In this document: positions 18,668 through 26,922 of the stretch, one piece after another
How positions within the stretch are numbered: position 1 is the first letter of the stretch
Layout: every line of letters starts with the position of its first letter
Source of the DNA: a virus
DNA: 55,594 nucleotides
Reading direction: 5' to 3' (one strand)
IMG/VR virus record: IMGVR_UViG_3300007770_000016
Location: 1 to 55,594 of that record
Translations under genes and position numbers: made by a program
The notes under the pieces: generated by a model
Databases searched by the model: none
Told to the model about the DNA's origin: nothing
Seen by the model: only the letters and a program-made list of their open reading frames with translations

Positions 18668-21600
18668 ATGGAATATCAATCTTCTCCGTTTGAACCCATC
18701 CGCTCCTTTGATGCTCCGGGAGTTGCATTACAACAGATACTTAGTGACAATGTTTCAGTAGGTTCTATACGAGATTTACTTACACCCAGTAGAAGAGCAT
18801 TTTTAACTCCAGAAGAACAAGCATCCATAGCAGAAAATTTCAAGGATAAATATGGTGGTGATAATAGGGTTCTAAGGACCATGTTAGGTATCGCCACCAA
18901 TCCCTGGATATGGATGGGTGCAATGCTTACCCCAGCCGGTGTAACTGCATTAAAGGAAACGGGTTCGATATTTCTAGGTAGGGGACTATCTACGGCTAAA
19001 GGCATTAAAGGTGGCAGTGCGTGGCTGGATGCGTTAGGTGTATCTACTAGTCACCAAGCACTTAACGGTACACTATTTGGATCTTTAGCAGAAGTAGACG
19101 ATCTACTAAGGAAGAAAACTTATGCCATTGATGCTATAGAGTTCCAAAAAAGTTTAGCCCGATACTACAAATCTAATCCTTCCATGCTTAGAAAGCACGG
19201 GATAAAGGAAGTACCAACAAATATAGATGAATGGATGCAGGTAGTAGCCAAAGAGTTAAAACTAGAAAAGCCACATAAGTTTACAAGTAAAATCTTTAAC
19301 CCAGATTACCAAGGAGTCCATAAGGAGTGGGGGGGTACTATTAATAGATCGCTTTATGCCGAGTTGTCTGGTATGTCGAAGAGTACTTCGATACAAACTC
19401 CTAGTGTTCAACCGACGTTCTCAGTTTCTGCTGCGAGTTTAAAAGAAGCAAAGAGATATGGAGTCTCAGCAGATTATATAAGTGGGGGGAGTAAACCGGG
19501 AAGATTTGAAATAGATATGGATATGTACATAGGACTTAAGAGAGAGAATGACTCGGCTTTACGGGCAGGAGCTATAGACCAACCTCATGGTGTACATCAA
19601 GACGTAAATAGTATGAAGGTAGTTAAAAAGGGAGACCCGACAGAACAAATGATGCTCGAAGAAACATCTAATGTTCTTAGAGAAACATTGCATCTGGATC
19701 CTATAATAAATGCATACCGTGCTTCTTATGATAAGAGAGCAATCATGTTGTTTGCAAATCAACGAAAGTGGGACGACCATGGAATTTTCGAATTAGATCC
19801 TGACAAGATAAAAACTCTTTCTGCATCTATGGATCCCGCAGGTCACAACTCAAAGTTTTTTAAGACAACTTCTGGAGAAGTATTATCTAAGGACGAACTT
19901 AGTTCTAAGGGTGTAGATTTCTTGAGGAGCATTTTTGACATTGATCATTTTGGTGCGTTAGCAATGAGTTCTACAAAAAGAGAAAGAATTCTTACTGAAT
20001 TGATGGAAGCAACTGTGGTTGATATGTTCAAGAACAAAACATATATACCTCGTAATACATATAGATTAACTCATGATGTAATGGAAAAATTACCCGATGG
20101 TTCCTTCAAGTCTATTGGCATTGAGAAGTCAGCTTTACACAGTTCTTCTGTGGCTAATGCAGAAACACTTTCGGAGGTGAATCGTTTGGCTCCTCGTACA
20201 ACAGGAAGTAGATTCTTTCACCCCCATGATTATCAATGGTTAAGGGAAATGAATGCTCAACATGGAGGTTCCTCTTCACGTTTATCAGTACGAAATCAAG
20301 CCGATGATATAGACAAAGTATTGAAAGATAAAATCAGAGCTTCACGGGGACAGATAAAAGAAAATACGAGTAAGTCTCTACAGACCAGTATGCTTACTAT
20401 GGATGCCGTGACAGGTCATCGTAGGTATATGAAAGATACAAGTGAGATTTGGTCTCGACATATTCCACATAAGACTGTAACCGAAACAGGTCTAGAAATG
20501 CCTGACATGGAAGTATATGGACCTCTTATAGTAATAGATGAAGCGATTAGAAAGCAAGGACTTCCCGCAGGTGGCTATACAAATTTAGATGACCTCTTCT
20601 TACGCAGTACGGCTTGGAGAAGCGGAAACAAAAGATACACTAAGGAAAGTGGAAAAGCTGGGGATATGCCAGCCGAGACTTGGGATACAACTTTAGAAGA
20701 TCTTATAGTAGGTGCAAGGGATGATCTTGGAGATCTTACGGGTGCTCCTCTAGCAGCAAATGCACCAGATGGAGGCGTAACTATTGGTGACATCATGGCA
20801 CATACTTACGCTTCTATGAAGAATACTTATGCTGCAGACATAGCGAAGGATGTTTTGCTTCCTTATATTTCTAGTCGTGTTACGGCTAAACATAGTGCTA
20901 TGAGATCTGTTCAATTGGCAACGCAAGAGAATCTAGCCTCGTTTGCTAACAGTTGGTTAGGTAAGAAAATAGAAACCTTTGGTCAACCAGGAAAAGACTT
21001 CATAAATTCTATGAAGACCATGTCTACATACGAAAACATAACAAGCAATATGGCTAAGGGTTTGTATGTAGGATTTCTAGGTTTAAATATGTCTAGTGTT
21101 ATGCTTAACATGATGCAACCGCTTCTCCATGCTGCAATGTGGGGCGGCTTAGGTAATGTTATGCCAGCATATCTAAAGGCCTTTTCAGAAATAGCGGGGT
21201 ATGCTGCGGATAGGGCTAAGTTGGGATGGAAAATATCAAGTGGTAAACGTGCAGAACTAAACCAAAAACATTTTAAACATATTGGTGAGGGTCTTGACAA
21301 TGACTTACTTGGGGTTCAACCCGATGTCTTTGCAAATATTGAGGGTGCTTCATACGCAGGAGTTCAAGGATATGCAACGGAGGGCAATCTTCATTACTTA
21401 ACAATGACCCTTCCCATGAAGTTGTTTGAAAAAGCAGAGCTTATGAACCGTCTTACAACTGCACACATGGTAGATGGGTTATATAAAAGGGCAGGAATTG
21501 TAACTCCCAAGATGCATACACGGGGAGTGTGGAATGAAGAACAAAAGAATCTATACCGTAAGATGATCGATACTAAGAGGATGGTTCAGGAGGCACAGTT

Positions 21601-22750
21601 TGGTGGTACTGTTACTAATATGCCCACTGCATTTATTGGCCATGGTCCTGCGGGTGGTGTCATGTCTAATGCATTATCTAGACAATTTCTTAGTTTTCTT
21701 GCTCGTGCTGCTACATCATTTGGAATAACAGGTAGACAAATTTCTCCGTATCGTCGCATCAAAGAAGGAGTTCCTTTTGTTGGTGGTAAGAAATTCCTTG
21801 GAGATTTCAAGTATGGTTATGCAGCAGCCGACTTCCTTCGTGTAATGGGTACAGGTGCTCTCGTTTATGAGATAGGTAAAGAGATGACAGGTATGGATAT
21901 GTCGAGGGGTTTAGGATTTTCACCGATGATAGAAGTTATGGGTGGTGGTTGGAAACCACCAATTGTTAGTATTCCCTATGATTTTATGGAAGTAATTTCT
22001 GGCGACTTAGAGTTTGCTAAGTCTTCTATACCGGGTGTAGTTCCGGGTGGTATAGGCATCGTTCGTGCTATGGGGATGTTACCTAAAATGGGAGATTCCT
22101 TCTTACCTGATTGGACTAATGATTTACAGAAGACCTATGTAGACTGGAACACTACTACTCCCGATGGTGCTCACCCTATATATAAACCAGATGGCAGTTT
22201 AATCAACTACGAAAAACCTTTTACAATTGTCACCAGAGGGTTAGGAATAAATATGGAAGATCATCCTAAGGCAGGAGAGGTAGATGGATATCTTGTCAAG
22301 CAACGAGAGATGATCATACAAATGGAGAGTGACTATATAAACGCGGTGCTTAGTAACAACATACCTAAGGCTAAAAGTATAGAAGCAGAATTCCAAAAAC
22401 GATTTAATCTTCCTATGAAGATTTCTAAGAGACAATGGAAAGCACGACTCAAGAACTTGCAAGTAGCAAGACTCGAACGTATAGCAGACACCATACCAGC
22501 AGAATACAAACATCTATATCAAGGAACGCTACAAGATGAGCACAGTAGATTAGGATTACAATCTCCTGAAGATGTAATGCTTGGTACTACTTCTGGTAAG
22601 AGAACTACAGCGGGAGCAGTAAGACCTCAAACTGTTAACATTGATTCGAAGTCTGTTGAAGAAATTAGACAACATCTACGTAGAATAGAACAAGAGGAAA
22701 AACCAATAGAGGACCAAGGATTTAATCCGTTTCAAGCATGGAACCAATAA
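18668..22750 (+). CDS. Very large putative ejection/virion protein (1360 aa)
   Basis: The largest gene of the genome opens the third virion unit. Residues 60-115 contain hydrophobic stretches (NPWIWMGAMLTPAGVTAL). A second hydrophobic, Met-rich zone lies at about 795-845 (LYVGFLGLNMSSVMLNMM). Most of the rest is helical and charged, ending in a Glu-rich tail. No polymerase, peptidase or lysozyme motif was found. Size, scattered membrane-like helices and late position fit a DNA-ejection/internal virion protein comparable in role to T7 gp16, without visible homology. The start is ATG with no SD, 6 nt after TATAAT, so leaderless translation is likely. The end overlaps the phosphoesterase gene by 13 nt. 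Confidence 0.6.
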   Translation: MEYQSSPFEPIRSFDAPGVALQQILSDNVSVGSIRDLLTPSRRAFLTPEEQASIAENFKDKYGGDNRVLRTMLGIATNPWIWMGAMLTPAGVTALKETGSIFLGRGLSTAKGIKGGSAWLDALGVSTSHQALNGTLFGSLAEVDDLLRKKTYAIDAIEFQKSLARYYKSNPSMLRKHGIKEVPTNIDEWMQVVAKELKLEKPHKFTSKIFNPDYQGVHKEWGGTINRSLYAELSGMSKSTSIQTPSVQPTFSVSAASLKEAKRYGVSADYISGGSKPGRFEIDMDMYIGLKRENDSALRAGAIDQPHGVHQDVNSMKVVKKGDPTEQMMLEETSNVLRETLHLDPIINAYRASYDKRAIMLFANQRKWDDHGIFELDPDKIKTLSASMDPAGHNSKFFKTTSGEVLSKDELSSKGVDFLRSIFDIDHFGALAMSSTKRERILTELMEATVVDMFKNKTYIPRNTYRLTHDVMEKLPDGSFKSIGIEKSALHSSSVANAETLSEVNRLAPRTTGSRFFHPHDYQWLREMNAQHGGSSSRLSVRNQADDIDKVLKDKIRASRGQIKENTSKSLQTSMLTMDAVTGHRRYMKDTSEIWSRHIPHKTVTETGLEMPDMEVYGPLIVIDEAIRKQGLPAGGYTNLDDLFLRSTAWRSGNKRYTKESGKAGDMPAETWDTTLEDLIVGARDDLGDLTGAPLAANAPDGGVTIGDIMAHTYASMKNTYAADIAKDVLLPYISSRVTAKHSAMRSVQLATQENLASFANSWLGKKIETFGQPGKDFINSMKTMSTYENITSNMAKGLYVGFLGLNMSSVMLNMMQPLLHAAMWGGLGNVMPAYLKAFSEIAGYAADRAKLGWKISSGKRAELNQKHFKHIGEGLDNDLLGVQPDVFANIEGASYAGVQGYATEGNLHYLTMTLPMKLFEKAELMNRLTTAHMVDGLYKRAGIVTPKMHTRGVWNEEQKNLYRKMIDTKRMVQEAQFGGTVTNMPTAFIGHGPAGGVMSNALSRQFLSFLARAATSFGITGRQISPYRRIKEGVPFVGGKKFLGDFKYGYAAADFLRVMGTGALVYEIGKEMTGMDMSRGLGFSPMIEVMGGGWKPPIVSIPYDFMEVISGDLEFAKSSIPGVVPGGIGIVRAMGMLPKMGDSFLPDWTNDLQKTYVDWNTTTPDGAHPIYKPDGSLINYEKPFTIVTRGLGINMEDHPKAGEVDGYLVKQREMIIQMESDYINAVLSNNIPKAKSIEAEFQKRFNLPMKISKRQWKARLKNLQVARLERIADTIPAEYKHLYQGTLQDEHSRLGLQSPEDVMLGTTSGKRTTAGAVRPQTVNIDSKSVEEIRQHLRRIEQEEKPIEDQGFNPFQAWNQ

Positions 22751-23514
22751 AAGCAACATTCGCAGCGATATCATGTATACATACACCATTTGAAAATCTT
22801 GAGGCTAAGGAACGGATGCTCGCATCCCTCTCGGACTCTTCCCCCACTCATTTCGTTCTCCTCGGAGATCTCTTCGATGCGGGTTCGGTCTCGGTTCACC
22901 CTCACGAATTCGAGCATGCTCTCGAAGATGAGTACGAACGGGGGCATCGGTACCTCTCGGATATTATGGCTGTGTTACCCCCGGAAGTTGAGTTGGTTTG
23001 GGTTCATGGGAATCATGATGATAATATTTTAGCCAAAGATCCGAGGCGTTCTCCTAGAGGATTACGTTCCTTGCTGTCATGGAATAAGCATTATGAATTT
23101 GGTGAACTGTTTAGGAAGTGGAAGCAGATACCCTATACAAAATCTAAGAAGGGTATGTATAAATTAGGACAGGTATATTTCTATCACGGCTTTGATGCAG
23201 GAGTTAATAGTGATGAACTAGAAACTATCCAGATGGCACAGATGGCAGGGGGTCACGCTCATAGATTATTTATAAGAGGTCATACTCATAGACCTACAGT
23301 GGGGGTTGAACAATGTAGGAGAACCCTTAAAATAAAACTGCCGTGGTACTACGCTAATGCGGGTACGATGGGACCTCTCAATCCTGACTATATGAATCGT
23401 AAGGATTCATCGGGATGGGGTGCTGCAATGGTTAGAGGTGAGGCTTCCTTGTCGGAACCTAGAAGACCCTCTACTTCAGATTGGGACGCTCACGTAGAAT
23501 TATTCGATGGCTAA
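22738..23514 (+). CDS. Calcineurin-like metallophosphoesterase (258 aa)
   Basis: The family motifs appear in order: SCIHTP (H15), GDLFD (43-47), GNHDD (91-95), YHG (about 142) and GGHAHR with RGHTHRP (H173-H184). This two-metal fold hydrolyses phosphomono- or diesters. The usual Asp of the first DxH motif is replaced by Cys13, which may alter one metal site. Substrate unknown; phage members act on nucleotides, DNA ends or phosphoproteins. It lies in the late virion arm, not with replication genes, which is unusual. A stretch at about 22796-22960 is much more GC-rich (CTC, TCG codons) than the rest of the gene. The end overlaps the next gene by 8 nt. Confidence 0.85.
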   Translation: MEPIKATFAAISCIHTPFENLEAKERMLASLSDSSPTHFVLLGDLFDAGSVSVHPHEFEHALEDEYERGHRYLSDIMAVLPPEVELVWVHGNHDDNILAKDPRRSPRGLRSLLSWNKHYEFGELFRKWKQIPYTKSKKGMYKLGQVYFYHGFDAGVNSDELETIQMAQMAGGHAHRLFIRGHTHRPTVGVEQCRRTLKIKLPWYYANAGTMGPLNPDYMNRKDSSGWGAAMVRGEASLSEPRRPSTSDWDAHVELFDG

Positions 23515-24352
23515 ATCAACCGCTAGACTTGCTGCTGAACAAAGAGTTATTCGAGAACGAATGGTTCCTCGTATTCTTAAGGATATGGGTGCTTCAAATA
23601 AAGAAATAGATAGGTTATTAGTTTTAATGGGGAAAAGTGGGACACCTGGTGGGTTCTTTGCATCCCCCCTTCGAGGTCAAATTAGAAAGGCTAGAAAAGA
23701 ATTGAGAAGAAGCAGCGATGCTCCCAGCAAGTATTTGAAAATGTCGAGAAAAGAACTGGCGCGAGAATTTCAGAGGGCACTTATTGGGGAAGCAAGGGGA
23801 GAAAAGGGATTAAAAAAGGTTTCAACTAAACGCCCTTTAATGATGATTCAACCAACGAATTATAAAGATCTTCGGGGTGTCATTGCTCACGAGGGAGGGC
23901 ACTATTTAGATTGGTTAAAAAACAAACAAAAATTTCATTCAATGGCACCATTACAACATGAATTTAGAGCGGATAAATCAGCTGCTGCATATCTAAAACA
24001 ATTTGGTAAAAAAGGTATGGGTGCTCACTATATACAAGATCGATTGAGAGCAGAAGCATTACAAATTACAAAACAAGGAAGTATCTTAGGCACTTGGGAC
24101 CCTATAAAACAAGAAGTTAGGAGACACTCAACGGCAACTGGTACACCTTCTCATCCTAGATATACTGGTGTTCCGCATACAATTGATTGGAAGCATACCG
24201 GTGGTATGACGGAAGCAACTCCTAAAGCTTTCGTTGGAGCTGGTAAGACTCCATATAAATATGGGGTTCATGTACTTAAAAAAGCAGGACTTATGGGACT
24301 ACTCTTGGCACTAATGCTCCCGATGTTTATGAGCGAGAAGAAGAATGCATGA
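23507..24352 (+). CDS. HExxH zinc-metallopeptidase-like protein with C-terminal membrane tail (281 aa)
   Basis: HEGGH at 128-132 is preceded by hydrophobic residues (GVIA). It is followed 20 residues later by HEFRADKSAA, whose Glu152 fits the third zinc ligand of gluzincins (ExxxD pattern). The N-terminal 100 residues are basic and helical. The C-terminus is a hydrophobic, Met-rich helix GLMGLLLALMLPMFM followed by SEKKNA. The next protein has both the same kind of active site and almost the same tail, so the two look like diverged duplicates. Peptidase activity in the virion or at the cell envelope is inferred. ATGA overlap with the next gene. Confidence 0.65.
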   Translation: MAKSTARLAAEQRVIRERMVPRILKDMGASNKEIDRLLVLMGKSGTPGGFFASPLRGQIRKARKELRRSSDAPSKYLKMSRKELAREFQRALIGEARGEKGLKKVSTKRPLMMIQPTNYKDLRGVIAHEGGHYLDWLKNKQKFHSMAPLQHEFRADKSAAAYLKQFGKKGMGAHYIQDRLRAEALQITKQGSILGTWDPIKQEVRRHSTATGTPSHPRYTGVPHTIDWKHTGGMTEATPKAFVGAGKTPYKYGVHVLKKAGLMGLLLALMLPMFMSEKKNA

Positions 24353-25068
24353 TGGCTGAAATACAAAATGAATTATATGATCAGTTGTTTAAACTTATGT
24401 TTGAGGGAGAATCGGTAGAAAAGGTTCCTTTATTTAAATCTAAAGGACACAACAGATATGCTCCCTTTCAACGCCCGTATTTTCAATCTGTTCGCCCTAT
24501 TTCTAATACCGCTTTAGATCCTTGGATTGAAATTGACAAGAAGCTTTTTGAGACAAAAGCTAAACCTTTTAACTTTCTTTACAAAAATCCTAAAGAGTTA
24601 ATATATGCGATGAGTCATGAGTTAGGTCATGCTAAGGACTTTAGCGATATATCTAAAAAGATGACCCCCCGTGAATTTAGAAAATTGTGGACATCTAGAA
24701 GCGGAATAATAGATAAGCTTGGTGCTGAGACTAGAGGGGCAAAAATTCACATGCCTTTTCTAAGAGAACATTTTGGTAAAAATGCTCTCTCTGAATTTCG
24801 TAAAAAAGATTTTCTTTTAAAAGAACAATTAGGTACTTATGGTGACAAAATTTCTAAGAAAGACTTACTGAAAGAGATAAAAAGATTTCATGGTCCTAGT
24901 CATTCTAGTCGTTTTTTATCTCAAGTATTAGGATCGGAGTCTTCAATGTTGACGAATATGGGAGTGAAGTATAAAAACCTTGCTGGGATAGCAAGGTCTG
25001 CAGGTCTCATGGGATTGCTTATGGCGATCATGATTCCGATGATGTCAGGTGAGAAGAAGAGTGCATGA
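24349..25068 (+). CDS. Second HExxH zinc-metallopeptidase-like protein (239 aa)
   Basis: HELGH at 90-94 within YAMSHELGHAKDF is a canonical zinc-binding motif. Glu127 in LGAETRGAK is the likely third ligand, 33 residues downstream. The C-terminus GLMGLLMAIMIPMM followed by SGEKKSA matches the tail of the preceding protein almost position for position, while the rest has diverged. Both genes also end in the same GAAGAAGARTGCATGATG sequence. It is the last sizeable gene of the forward arm. Envelope-digesting or protein-processing roles are possible; the substrate is unknown. Confidence 0.65.
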   Translation: MMAEIQNELYDQLFKLMFEGESVEKVPLFKSKGHNRYAPFQRPYFQSVRPISNTALDPWIEIDKKLFETKAKPFNFLYKNPKELIYAMSHELGHAKDFSDISKKMTPREFRKLWTSRSGIIDKLGAETRGAKIHMPFLREHFGKNALSEFRKKDFLLKEQLGTYGDKISKKDLLKEIKRFHGPSHSSRFLSQVLGSESSMLTNMGVKYKNLAGIARSAGLMGLLMAIMIPMMSGEKKSA

Positions 25069-25145
25069 TGTTATTCTGGTCTAGATATATTGTGATTTGT
25101 AGACCAGCACCTACGGTCATTGCAATTTTGTCCATATTTGGATAG
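25065..25145 (+). CDS. Possible 26-aa hydrophobic peptide
   Basis: An ATG overlapping the stop of the second peptidase gene (ATGA) opens a 26-codon frame for a mostly hydrophobic peptide (MMLFWSRYIVICR, then PAPTVIAILSIFG) ending in TAG. The overlap has the same form as the one between the two peptidase genes. It runs 29 nt into the 3' end of the convergent reverse gene. Such short membrane peptides can be lysis proteins, but this one may be only the remnant of a gene start. Confidence 0.25.
   Translation: MMLFWSRYIVICRPAPTVIAILSIFG
25076..25107. terminator. Hairpin at the convergent junction of the two arms
   Basis: CTGGTCTA (25076-25083) pairs with TAGACCAG (25100-25107) across a 16-nt loop. 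It lies where the forward arm ends and the reverse arm approaches. No clear T run follows on either strand, so its action as a terminator is uncertain. Confidence 0.35.
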
Positions 25146-25536
25146 CATCCTCACCTTCTACGATAGCCCCAGAGTACCTTCTATTTCTGGTGTTTCCTTC
25201 CGGTAACTCTACATTTATTAGTGAGATCCAATTCTGCTTATTGAGAGCCCGTATACGGACGTTTCCGAACTCATCTGTGCTCGGAGCCATACTTCCCTTA
25301 GAAGCCTCGTACAGGGCAATCTCGGCCTTCTCAGAGATACTTGCTTTCTTATTCCAAATTACTACTAACCAACCCCCCACTCCATAGAGTCGTGCATGGC
25401 TCCTTTTTAGAGTGGGGGTGGCTAGTGTTCGGGGAGGTACAGATACAATTAGCTTCCATTTAGCTTTTGGATCTGTAGAAGAATTAACCTTCCCGCATGT
25501 GATCATGGGAAATACAGGAAACTCTGTGTAGTTCAT
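25117..25536 (-). CDS. Hypothetical protein, end of reverse arm (139 aa)
   Basis: A mixed alpha/beta soluble protein with no recognised motif. It has a VGGWLVVIWN strand (about 52-61) and an Arg/Asn-rich centre (VRIRALNKQNWI). The ATG overlaps the stop of the upstream 29-aa membrane peptide (ATGA), so translation is probably coupled. As the final gene of the reverse arm it may be expressed together with that peptide. Confidence 0.5.
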   Translation of the reverse strand: MNYTEFPVFPMITCGKVNSSTDPKAKWKLIVSVPPRTLATPTLKRSHARLYGVGGWLVVIWNKKASISEKAEIALYEASKGSMAPSTDEFGNVRIRALNKQNWISLINVELPEGNTRNRRYSGAIVEGEDAIQIWTKLQ

Positions 25537-25622
25537 TGGAAGAATCTTACCAAGAACAAGGCTAGAATGATTCCTAAGAGAGCAATTCTCATAGGCATTC
25601 TATCTCGCTCAGGGTTGTTCAT
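25533..25622 (-). CDS. 29-aa single-membrane-span peptide
   Basis: A short charged N-terminus (MNNPERDRMPMR) is followed by one hydrophobic helix (IALLGIILALFLV, about 13-25) and RFFQ. TATACT lies exactly 6 nt before its ATG, matching the other leaderless starts, and its stop overlaps the next start (ATGA). The promoter geometry and coupling support a real gene. A holin- or spanin-like role is possible but not shown. Confidence 0.5.
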   Translation of the reverse strand: MNNPERDRMPMRIALLGIILALFLVRFFQ

Positions 25623-25634
25623 ACCTAAAGTATA
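25623..25634 (-). promoter_or_regulatory. -10 box for a probable leaderless mRNA (reverse strand)
   Basis: On the reverse strand TATACT (25634 to 25629) is followed by TTAGGT and then the ATG at 25622, a spacing of 6 nt. No recognisable -35 is seen. TTAGGT contains a weak AGG, so leadered translation with a minimal SD is not excluded. Confidence 0.4.
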
Positions 25635-25643
25635 CAGTAACAA

Positions 25644-25817
25644 CTACTTATATTCTTCTACTGTATAGATTTTTTCTTTATCTAATCGGAGGTTGTTGAA
25701 ATCGTCGGCATCTTTTTGAGCTTCACGTTTCATATAGTAAGTAGCATCTTCATCTGCAGATTGCACCCACCACTTACCTCGTACTCTAATCCCCCATCTT
25801 TTAATTGTCTTCGTCAT
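25644..25817 (-). CDS. Small hypothetical protein (57 aa)
   Basis: A basic N-terminus (TKTIKRWGIRVRGKWWV) and an acidic C-terminus. The start at 25817 is chosen because GAGGAG lies 7 nt upstream of this ATG; ATGs further upstream would overlap the previous gene by up to 80 nt. The previous gene ends 17 nt inside it. No family recognised. Confidence 0.5.
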   Translation of the reverse strand: MTKTIKRWGIRVRGKWWVQSADEDATYYMKREAQKDADDFNNLRLDKEKIYTVEEYK

Positions 25818-26025
25818 TGTCATTCTCCTCAAAGTGGGAAGCATATTCTTTACATAACGCATCCACTTGTTCTGGGTCACCTAAGTCATTGATACCACCA
25901 CAGGCGTGATAGAAGGAAGAACATACTTCTTTCCAATTAGGGTCATCCCATTCTATTGGTTTTTTATTTGTCTTCCATAGATCATAAAGGGGATCTATGT
26001 CCCTGTGAAATTTACTCTGTCTCAT
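25801..26025 (-). CDS. Small hypothetical protein (74 aa)
   Basis: An acidic protein with three Cys and a D/E/N-rich C-terminus (EENDNDEDN). GAGG lies 9 nt before the ATG. It overlaps its neighbours at both ends, as is usual for this block of tiny reverse-strand genes. No function can be suggested. Confidence 0.5.
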   Translation of the reverse strand: MRQSKFHRDIDPLYDLWKTNKKPIEWDDPNWKEVCSSFYHACGGINDLGDPEQVDALCKEYASHFEENDNDEDN

Positions 26026-26221
26026 CTATTTTTACCTCTTCCATAATTTCGCATTCAGCGTCACAACTATAACATTCTACATAGTCTAGATAGAAATTCC
26101 CATCTAAAAAATCCTCAACTTTTAGATTGTCTATTCCATTAATAGGGAGACTATTTACTTCCCAAGTAGCATAGAGTTCATCGCCACCACATTTCTTACA
26201 TATTGTTTTATATCTACTCAT
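26012..26221 (-). CDS. Small zinc-ribbon-like protein (69 aa)
   Basis: Two Cys pairs, CKKC (residues 8-11) and CYSC (about 52-55), with a fifth Cys at 59, separated by a beta-type stretch, form a zinc-ribbon pattern. The rest is acidic. GGAGG lies 7 nt before the ATG, and both ends overlap neighbours. A DNA-, RNA- or protein-contacting regulator is plausible for such ribbons, but no target can be named. Confidence 0.55.
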   Translation of the reverse strand: MSRYKTICKKCGGDELYATWEVNSLPINGIDNLKVEDFLDGNFYLDYVECYSCDAECEIMEEVKIDETE

Positions 26222-26411
26222 CTTTATCCTCCATTATAAATAAGAAGCCACCACCGTTGCCTTCTTCGTCTCGACTAACTTCCACTCTAATTTCAGCACC
26301 ACCTCTAGTGGTCATTGTAAAAGAAGGGAATGGATCAAGAGCATGCTCATCTTCCACTAGTGTATATCCTGTGATAGTAGCTCCTATCAATTGTTCGTAA
26401 TATTCTTTCAT
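26214..26411 (-). CDS. Small hypothetical protein (65 aa)
   Basis: The start at 26411 is chosen because AAAGGAG sits 6 nt upstream. The translation then reads MKEYYEQLIGATITGY with an alternating beta pattern (SFTMTTRGGAEIRVEVS) and a Gly-rich acidic end. This start leaves a 10-nt gap to the upstream gene, and the stop overlaps the next gene. Family not recognised. Confidence 0.5.
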   Translation of the reverse strand: MKEYYEQLIGATITGYTLVEDEHALDPFPSFTMTTRGGAEIRVEVSRDEEGNGGGFLFIMEDKDE

Positions 26412-26421
26412 GTGTTCTCCT

Positions 26422-26922
26422 TTAATCTGGTAAGTAACCTGCGAATTCCATTCCAGGTTCATCATAGAACCAAGAAATACATAGGTTGGAATATGTTTCC
26501 TTGAGATGATTATAGATTCCTTCGGCTGGACCCCACGCAGTATCGAAGCTTACTTCTATTTCATCTTCTTCATTCTGCTCAAAATCTGTACTACCCGGAT
26601 CCCACTTGGTACCCCAATTATTATTACACCAAGTGTACCAACATTTAGCACCATACTTTTCTGTAAATTCTTCAGACATTTTCTTAGTCATTTTTATAGA
26701 ACCATCATACTCACATGGTTTTTGGTCAGCATATTCTTCTTCAGTACAGAAGCTTCCTGATGAATGATCTCGTAACTCTTGAGGACATGGCAATATGTTT
26801 TGGAAAGAAAATTCTGCATCATCTTCCATACTTATCTTTGTTTCTTCTCGAAACTTTTTGCGTTCTTCATCGGACATGTCGTGAAGACTAATTCTAACTC
26901 TGTTGTAACACCAATTAGGCAT
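26422..26922 (-). CDS. Api92-like protein (166 aa)
   Basis: The start at 26922 gives MPNWCYNRVRISL, the hallmark N-terminus of Api92-like proteins (ferredoxin-like fold, found in phages and bacteria, function unknown). Further family features are the FQNILPCPQEL segment, a Trp/Asn-rich middle (WYTWCNNNWGTKWD, about 88-101) and the DTAWGPAEGIYNHL segment. AGGAG within AACACAGGAG lies 7 nt before this ATG. The open frame extends upstream but without family similarity. It lies just downstream of a 480-bp non-coding block that may carry its promoter. Confidence 0.75.
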   Translation of the reverse strand: MPNWCYNRVRISLHDMSDEERKKFREETKISMEDDAEFSFQNILPCPQELRDHSSGSFCTEEEYADQKPCEYDGSIKMTKKMSEEFTEKYGAKCWYTWCNNNWGTKWDPGSTDFEQNEEDEIEVSFDTAWGPAEGIYNHLKETYSNLCISWFYDEPGMEFAGYLPD

